Program-made: the position numbers and the translations under genes
Assembly (NCBI GenBank): GCA_014218235.1
Contig: CM024758.1
Span: forward strand, 96,633,698-96,697,697
Length of the DNA: 64,000 bases
Reading direction: 5' to 3'
Source of the DNA: Colocasia esculenta
Taxonomy: Eukaryota; Streptophyta; Magnoliopsida; Alismatales; Araceae
Shown: piece by piece, positions 59,067 to 64,000 of the stretch
Position numbering within the stretch: position 1 is the first letter of the stretch
How the letters are laid out: every line of letters starts with the position of its first letter
The notes under the pieces: generated by a model
The model's database searches: none
What the model was told of the DNA's origin: nothing
What the model saw: only the letters and a program-made list of their open reading frames with translations

Positions 59067-59110
59067 TGTTTGGTATTAGGATAGACCGCGGTCTATCCTA
59101 ATACCAAACA
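59067..59110. repeat. 44-bp perfect palindrome centred on CCGCGG
   Basis: The left half begins TGTTTGGTATTAGGATAGAC and the right half is its exact reverse complement. After two mismatches, GGG (59062-59064) and CCC (59113-59115) extend the symmetry. It resembles two transposon termini fused head to head. Confidence 0.9.
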
Positions 59111-59227
59111 TACCCTAAGGGTTGAAGTGGTTGTCGGGTCATGATTGTGTAAACAACTGTTGTCATTGTTTTGATAATCACATGTTTTATTATTGACTTG
59201 ACTTAGCGCTTTCATTCATTATTAGTC

Positions 59228-59286
59228 TTCATATAGCCGACCCCAATTAATGGGATAAGGCTCTGATGATGCTGCTGATGATGATG
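59228..59286 (+). mobile_element. LINE-like 3' tail
   Basis: CATATAGCCGACCCCAATTA, then ATGGGATAAGGCTCTGATGAT and a GATGCT/GATGAT run match the well-known plant L1 3' end followed by simple triplets. Only the tail is present. The junction with the TNP2 fragment falls in the triplet run. Confidence 0.5.
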
Positions 59287-59705
59287 CATCATAAGTATTG
59301 ACTCCATCAGTCCACAATAGTTTTAGCTCATCAATCAATGGTCGGAGATATATGTTTATAATTTTGTAAGATTTTTGGGACTAGGAATCAGTAAGGATCG
59401 AAATAAATTCTCTTGCTTCATGCACATGTTCGATGGAAGGTTAAATGGTGTCATGAATATTGGCCAACTAGAGTAAGAAGCCACTGAACCTCCAAATGGG
59501 TTGAATATGTCAGTGCATAAACCCATTCTTATATTACGCGACTCCCTTGAGAAGGTAGGATGAGCATGGTTGAAATGAATCCATGCTTTGCCATTTGCAA
59601 GATGACTAGTTATATCCTCAGCATGACGTACTCTTTCCACGTGTCATCTCATATGTCGAGCTGTCTTTGAGAACATATACATATGTTGTACTCTTGAATG
59701 TGAGA
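59275..59705 (-). pseudogene. CACTA TNP2 transposase fragment
   Basis: The minus frame reads ERVRHAEDITSHLANGKAWI, NHAHPTFSRESRNIRMGLCT, DIFNPFGGSVASYSSWPIFM, PFNLPSNMCMKQENLF and LLIPSPKN; after a frameshift, IYLRPLIDELKLLWTDGVNT continues. This is the conserved core of TNP2 (family PF02992). A TGA near 59653 and a TAA near 59357 break it. It ends at the LINE-like tail on one side and near LTR F on the other. Confidence 0.85.
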
Positions 59706-59774
59706 GGAAAATAAACAATAACGTATCAGGTATATCCTTTCACTTCGAATTGTCCCCTCTTTTAGGTTCGAATA

Positions 59775-61858
59775 TGTGACGATCCTCACCGTTCAGGCCC
59801 ATTTACCCCATAACGTGCCCGACACGACTCCGTCTCTCGCGAACGAGCCGTAGCCTCACAAGGGATATCAACACAACATGTCCGTTGAAATATAAAGGAA
59901 CACATTGAACATATATAAGTTTTCATTTCTCACATATATCTATATGAAATGTACATATTCAGTTCCATACCAAAGTCATAGTACAAAGTTCAACGGCATG
60001 GGACAAACCTCCAAGGCACAACAAGAGGAAGTATTACTCTACTAGTGATGTCGGCCTGACTCCACTACGGTGTTGACTGGAACTAGAGTAGGGACGGGAA
60101 CCCTCCTGCTCTCCTTCACCTGGAAGAAGAAGAGGTGACCCTCACAAGTCTAGCTCAGTAGGGCAACTCCTGAAAAGCCAAAAGAGCAATGTATAGCAGG
60201 TGAAATAGCAAAGCTATAAACAATTAAAATATAACACCGTCTATGCATGATACTACAGTTGTAAGTAAATAAACGGCAAATCACGTACACGTGTACTAGC
60301 TAAAGAAGGGCACACTGCACACAAGTCATGTGAACTAGTTTGCGACACCAGCCATAGACCCGGACAAACAACACAAGTCTATCTCTCAGCCTCGCAGCCA
60401 CAGACGAAAGGTCCAGCTGCCGCTCCACCTCAACAGGGTCAAGAACTGTGGAGATAAACGAAAACCACTCCTGCAGACAAGCAGCTGCAGACCCAAGCCT
60501 GACACCTTTAGGGACTTTGGCCCGAGCTTCCTAAAGTGAGACACTAGAACAGGACTTGCTAGAGACCAGTATGTCTACTAGTGTCCGTCCCCCAACCACG
60601 AGCACGCTACAAGCGACCGCACACCCACAAATACGAGTTGCTGCCCCCTACCATCTTTCCCTCAGCTGGACGTACAACTCAAACTTAGGAGTGAGGGTGT
60701 TCAGGAAGACGACACAAACCTTGATGGTACTCACCATACCGGGACAAAACCTGAGCACCCGTGCCTAGGTAATTGACTGGAGAGGTAACCATGGAAGGCG
60801 TTACAACCCACTTGCTATGCACACATTTCCAAGCAAACCCATCGTTATCAACCACGGTATAAGACGGCACAACCCATACAGACCCTACAATGCATAACCA
60901 ACCTAGCCCAAGTAATGTAAAACAGAAACCAGATAGACTAGACACAGAACCCCAGAGCTCGGGTGGCCACATTCTAAATCGCGACCAACACAGTGGTCGC
61001 CAATCGACACTTGAATCGTGACGGACCAACCTGTTGCCTTATAGTCTGAATCGTGACCGGACAAGTCATCGTGTTCACACAAATCACGACAACTGGTTCC
61101 ATCACCTTTTAGACAATAGAAACCTACCCTAAACCTTCATTCCGGAAAACACACAAAACGGCTACACAAGCTGTAAAAGCAAGAAATAAGCTTACTTATG
61201 AAACCCTAAGCATGCTCTCTATCATGCCCATGTGATTTCCAAACCGAAAACCACAAATCCTAACCTATACAACCCACACAAGGTAAAACAACGAAGAGTT
61301 CCCCAACCAAGAGAGGAAACACAAATCCAACGCCGTCTGGACGTTCCCCGCACTCCGAAACACCTCCTCACACTAGAACCGCACCGAACGGACAGCAAAA
61401 CAGTAGAAATCACCCCAGAATCCTCCAGAAAAATCTCCTCCAACTGAACAGTGCAACTGCGCTGTTCGGCCAAGGGCAGAAGCCCAAAATACACAAAGTT
61501 TAAATCGCGACGTATCGGGCCGTCCCGTTTAGAAATGCGACGTACCTCGCCGTCGCGATTAAACCCTAACGACCCTGCATGCGCCACGCGACACGCATGT
61601 AGCGGTGCTCACGTAGAAGCGGCTCCAAATCGCGATGGTGCAGGTGATCGCGTTCAACTAAGAATCGCGATGACTGTGTTCGTCGCATTCTTAATGAACC
61701 CGATAAAGGTCTGTTTGGGCTAGAATTTCCAACCCTCCAGCCTCACACCCTGCTACACAAACCTGTATAAACATGAATAAACATACCAACACAACTAATG
61801 GGCCACACACTGGTCTCCAAACCCAGTAAACTACGATCCGAACATTCAGGATATTACA
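59775..61858 (-). repeat. Gypsy F 3' LTR (Tekay-like, minus orientation)
   Basis: It runs from TGTGACGATCC to GGATATTACA, i.e. TGTAATATCC...GGATCGTCACA on the minus strand; 2,084 bp. To its right lies a pol end with the conserved GAGGACGAAATTTC motif, so it is the 3' LTR. AATCGCGA-type words cluster at 60970-61680. Frames inside it (e.g. 61222-61587) are not genes. Confidence 0.7.
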
Positions 61859-62248
61859 TTACTATCACCTAAAAGAAATTTCGTCCTCGAAATTAAAGAA
61901 GTAAACGCAAGCAACAGTTCAACACATAAGTGACTATCACCTAAAAGAATTCAATGCTTACTCAAATAGGTATGGATACGTATTGTGCATATCATCAGCT
62001 AATTCTCAAGTATCTTCTCCACCCTGCATGTTCTCTCATCTGATCTTTACTAACTCAATGTCCTTATTCCTCAACCTTTGAGTTCGGCGACCTGTAATCA
62101 TCACTGGATACTCTAGCATGGATATATCAGATTTCAAGTCATCCTATGTGTAGCTGACAATCTGAGAAGGATCCTGAATGTATCTCCTTATACATTGAAA
62201 CATGGAACACATCGTGGGCATCTGTGAAATCTACTGGAAGCTCCAACA
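61859..62248 (-). pseudogene. Gypsy F pol C-terminus
   Basis: On the minus strand HDVFHVSM (62200), YPVMITGRRTQRLRNKDIEL (61990-62120), HNTYPYLFE and GAGGACGAAATTTC-type sequence appear in order, with stops and shifts. This is the end of integrase with the linker seen in Tekay/Del-like gypsy elements. The left side meets the LTR, the right side is cut by CACTACAAAA. Confidence 0.7.
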
Positions 62249-64000
62249 CACTACAAAAAAATGACCTATAACTTCGAATAATAACCGTAGGTATATACCC
62301 AAAATCCGAAGGTAAACCCTTTACCTACGGAAAATGCTACTGTTTGAATCCGACACGCATGCGCCCGTGACTAAAGCCTATACCCACAGAAAAATAATCG
62401 TAGTTATATGTCGATTTATTCATACGAATATTAACTCTAGGTAAAGAATCATATAAAACATAGGTAAAAGACCTAAAAAAGCGTAGGTATTGCCATCTAT
62501 ACTGATGGTTTTGTACCCGTAGTAATAAATTTTTGAGATGATGATAAATAAATGTAAGTGTAGATTTATCTATACTGATGGTTTTTTATAATCATGTTTA
62601 GTCATGAACATTAAAAACCATAGGTGTAGATTTTTTTTTTTTCAAATAGAAACTACGTGTCCATATCTGATATAAGCATGTAAAAGTATTCTACAGCATG
62701 CATTCTACACATGCACATATAAAATACATATACATTCACATAACTACAATAAAATTCAAATCCATATCCACTCATCTACATCACATAAGCAAAACACCAT
62801 TCAAATCTATAATATTCACATCACATCCATAACATTCACATGTCAGTCAAATATCCACATAAATATCCACTCTTATATTCATGAAGAGATTGAACTTAAT
62901 CAAAGACATGGAGAAAAAATAGAAGTGACCAAAACAGTTGTAATTATGATCTACTAGGGTCTAAGCAACCTGCTGTGGCCTATATTAACCCTTCTATCAT
63001 GATCACTCTTTTCAGGAAGGCAACCTACTGTGTCCTTAGAAAATTGATCACTTCCTTTGTCCCTGCATCCCCAAAAACATGATCTTGCTCCAAAAGCCCA
63101 ACATCGCGTAGCCCAAGCTCTCGAATAAGCCTGTTAAGTTTTCTAGCTATCTGTACAAGAAAGTAAGTAATCAGAAAAGATAATAATTGCTCAACCATCC
63201 TTTACTCTGTTAATAGATTGAAGCCTTGAAGTAGATAAGAACAAAGGCAACTGAATTCACTATTGTTTTTCTCCAGAAAATTCCTTAAAGAGTTGATAAT
63301 TTCCTTTACTGGAAAGTGGATAACCCTACATAAGATTAAATTTTATGGGTCTAAAAGAAATGAAAATGCCCACTACGCATTCGAAGATGTAAATTTAACA
63401 ACCTGAAAACAATAACACAAATGCTTGAATCAAGCTCATAACTTCTCCAAAAACCTTAGTCCATCTTTTGACTCAACAACAAAGAAGAACTAAGCATCTT
63501 TTCTATTCCTTGTTACTGAAGTTGGAGAATATCGTTTATGAAATATAACTTGCTTTTGGTTGATAGATAGTTTCAGATGAGCCAAGTCATTCAATGACAA
63601 CAAGGTGACTAAAATATCATTTATATTTCACTTAACTTATGTCATGAAGTCATGGACATTCAGTTTAAATACTTTTTCATAGAACAAGATAATAAGAGAA
63701 TTAAGATTTGGCTGTTAAATTAACACCTTTAGTGTGAAATCTCTTTGCTAAACACCGTTATTGTGAACTTACTTTGCATAATCTAGGCTGCCTTCATGTG
63801 TTAGAAAGCATGCATACCTTGAACTACTGATCTGTGCAGCTTCATTCTTTACACAAAATTTATCATCTTTTCATGCAACCTTCAGTAGCCTGCACCATCA
63901 AATAAAAAGTTAAAGCTCATGACAAAAATGAATCTAATAAAACTTGTTGAACAGAGCATGCATCTACTATATGTGCATGCCGAAGTTCAAGCCAAAGAGG
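62249..64000. mobile_element. Terminus of a second CACTA element, running off the window
   Basis: CACTACAAAAAAATGACC begins at 62249. Words CGTAGGTA, TACCTACGG and CGTAGT repeat in both orientations to about 62640, as in CACTA subterminal regions. Beyond that the sequence is AT-rich with no clear gene except the possible exon at 63025-63150. Confidence 0.6.
63025..63150 (-). CDS. Possible last exon of an unrecognised minus-strand gene
   Basis: After a good acceptor (TTCTTGTACAG) the minus strand reads IARKLNRLIRELGLRDVGLL, then EQDHVFGDAGTKEVINFLRT, Gln and TAG. It is unbroken over 41 codons and has normal amino-acid composition, unlike the surroundings. No family was recognised. It may belong to the CACTA element starting at 62249 or be captured DNA. 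Confidence 0.3.
   Translation of the reverse strand: MARKLNRLIRELGLRDVGLLEQDHVFGDAGTKEVINFLRTQ

Noticed and set aside
61222..61587. 121-codon minus frame in LTR F
   Set aside because: Lies entirely within the LTR, no known domain; LTR frames of this length are common by chance.

Overview
The window is plant nuclear DNA made almost entirely of nested transposable elements. Lineage hallmarks (Sirevirus Ty1/copia elements, a Tat-type Ty3/gypsy element with dual RNase H, CACTA elements carrying a Ulp1-type protease) point to a flowering plant. No rRNA, tRNA, CRISPR array or convincing intact host gene was found. Every coding region carries stops, frameshifts or truncations.

Layout. (1) 1-4416 is the 3' half of a decayed CACTA (En/Spm) element on the + strand: TNP2 C-terminal DUF4216, a Ulp1-like cysteine protease, a Transposase_24-like module and a DUF8039-like module. 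It resumes at 44938 and ends in a TIR at 45949. (2) 4417-44937, bounded by the target duplication ACTAT, is an old Sirevirus A1 that was itself bombarded. It holds a second Sirevirus 3' LTR (D, 6375-8743), what looks like a split gypsy LTR (E, about 8967-10642 and 43924-44691), and a tandem pair of minus-strand Sireviruses (C1 and C2) sharing a middle LTR (10643-43886). C1 gag was then split by Sirevirus A2 (20143-26019, TSD ACCAA), and the shared middle LTR by Sirevirus B (26846-35418, TSD GTTCG/GTTCA). (3) 45950-48207 is non-coding, with one arm of an inverted repeat. (4) 48208-57647 is a complete-length, GC-rich Tat-type gypsy element G (TSD CAAAC) with gag-pr-RT-RNH-aRNH-IN, a 33-bp tandem array and an antisense ORF region with its own TATA-like box. 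(5) 57648-59774 holds the other inverted-repeat arm, a 44-bp perfect palindrome, a LINE-like 3' tail and a minus-strand TNP2 fragment. (6) 59775-62248 is the 3' LTR and pol end of a minus-strand Tekay-like gypsy F, cut by (7) the terminus of another CACTA element from 62249 onward.

How they work together: C1/C2 carry recognisable protease, integrase, RT and RNase H, while A2 and B retain only gag plus LTRs, PBS and polypurine tracts. A2 and B therefore look like non-autonomous Sireviruses that depended on relatives for enzymes. The less expected signals are non-coding: family-specific CG-centred near-palindromes arrayed in nearly every LTR, a set of seven hairpins with co-varying stems in the transcribed leader of B, a conserved GGACGTAGGA box in all Sirevirus LTRs, and repeated conserved blocks between pol and the 3' LTR.

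Coordinates of LTRs and TSDs were read directly from the sequence; family names come from recognised protein motifs and element structure, without database searches.
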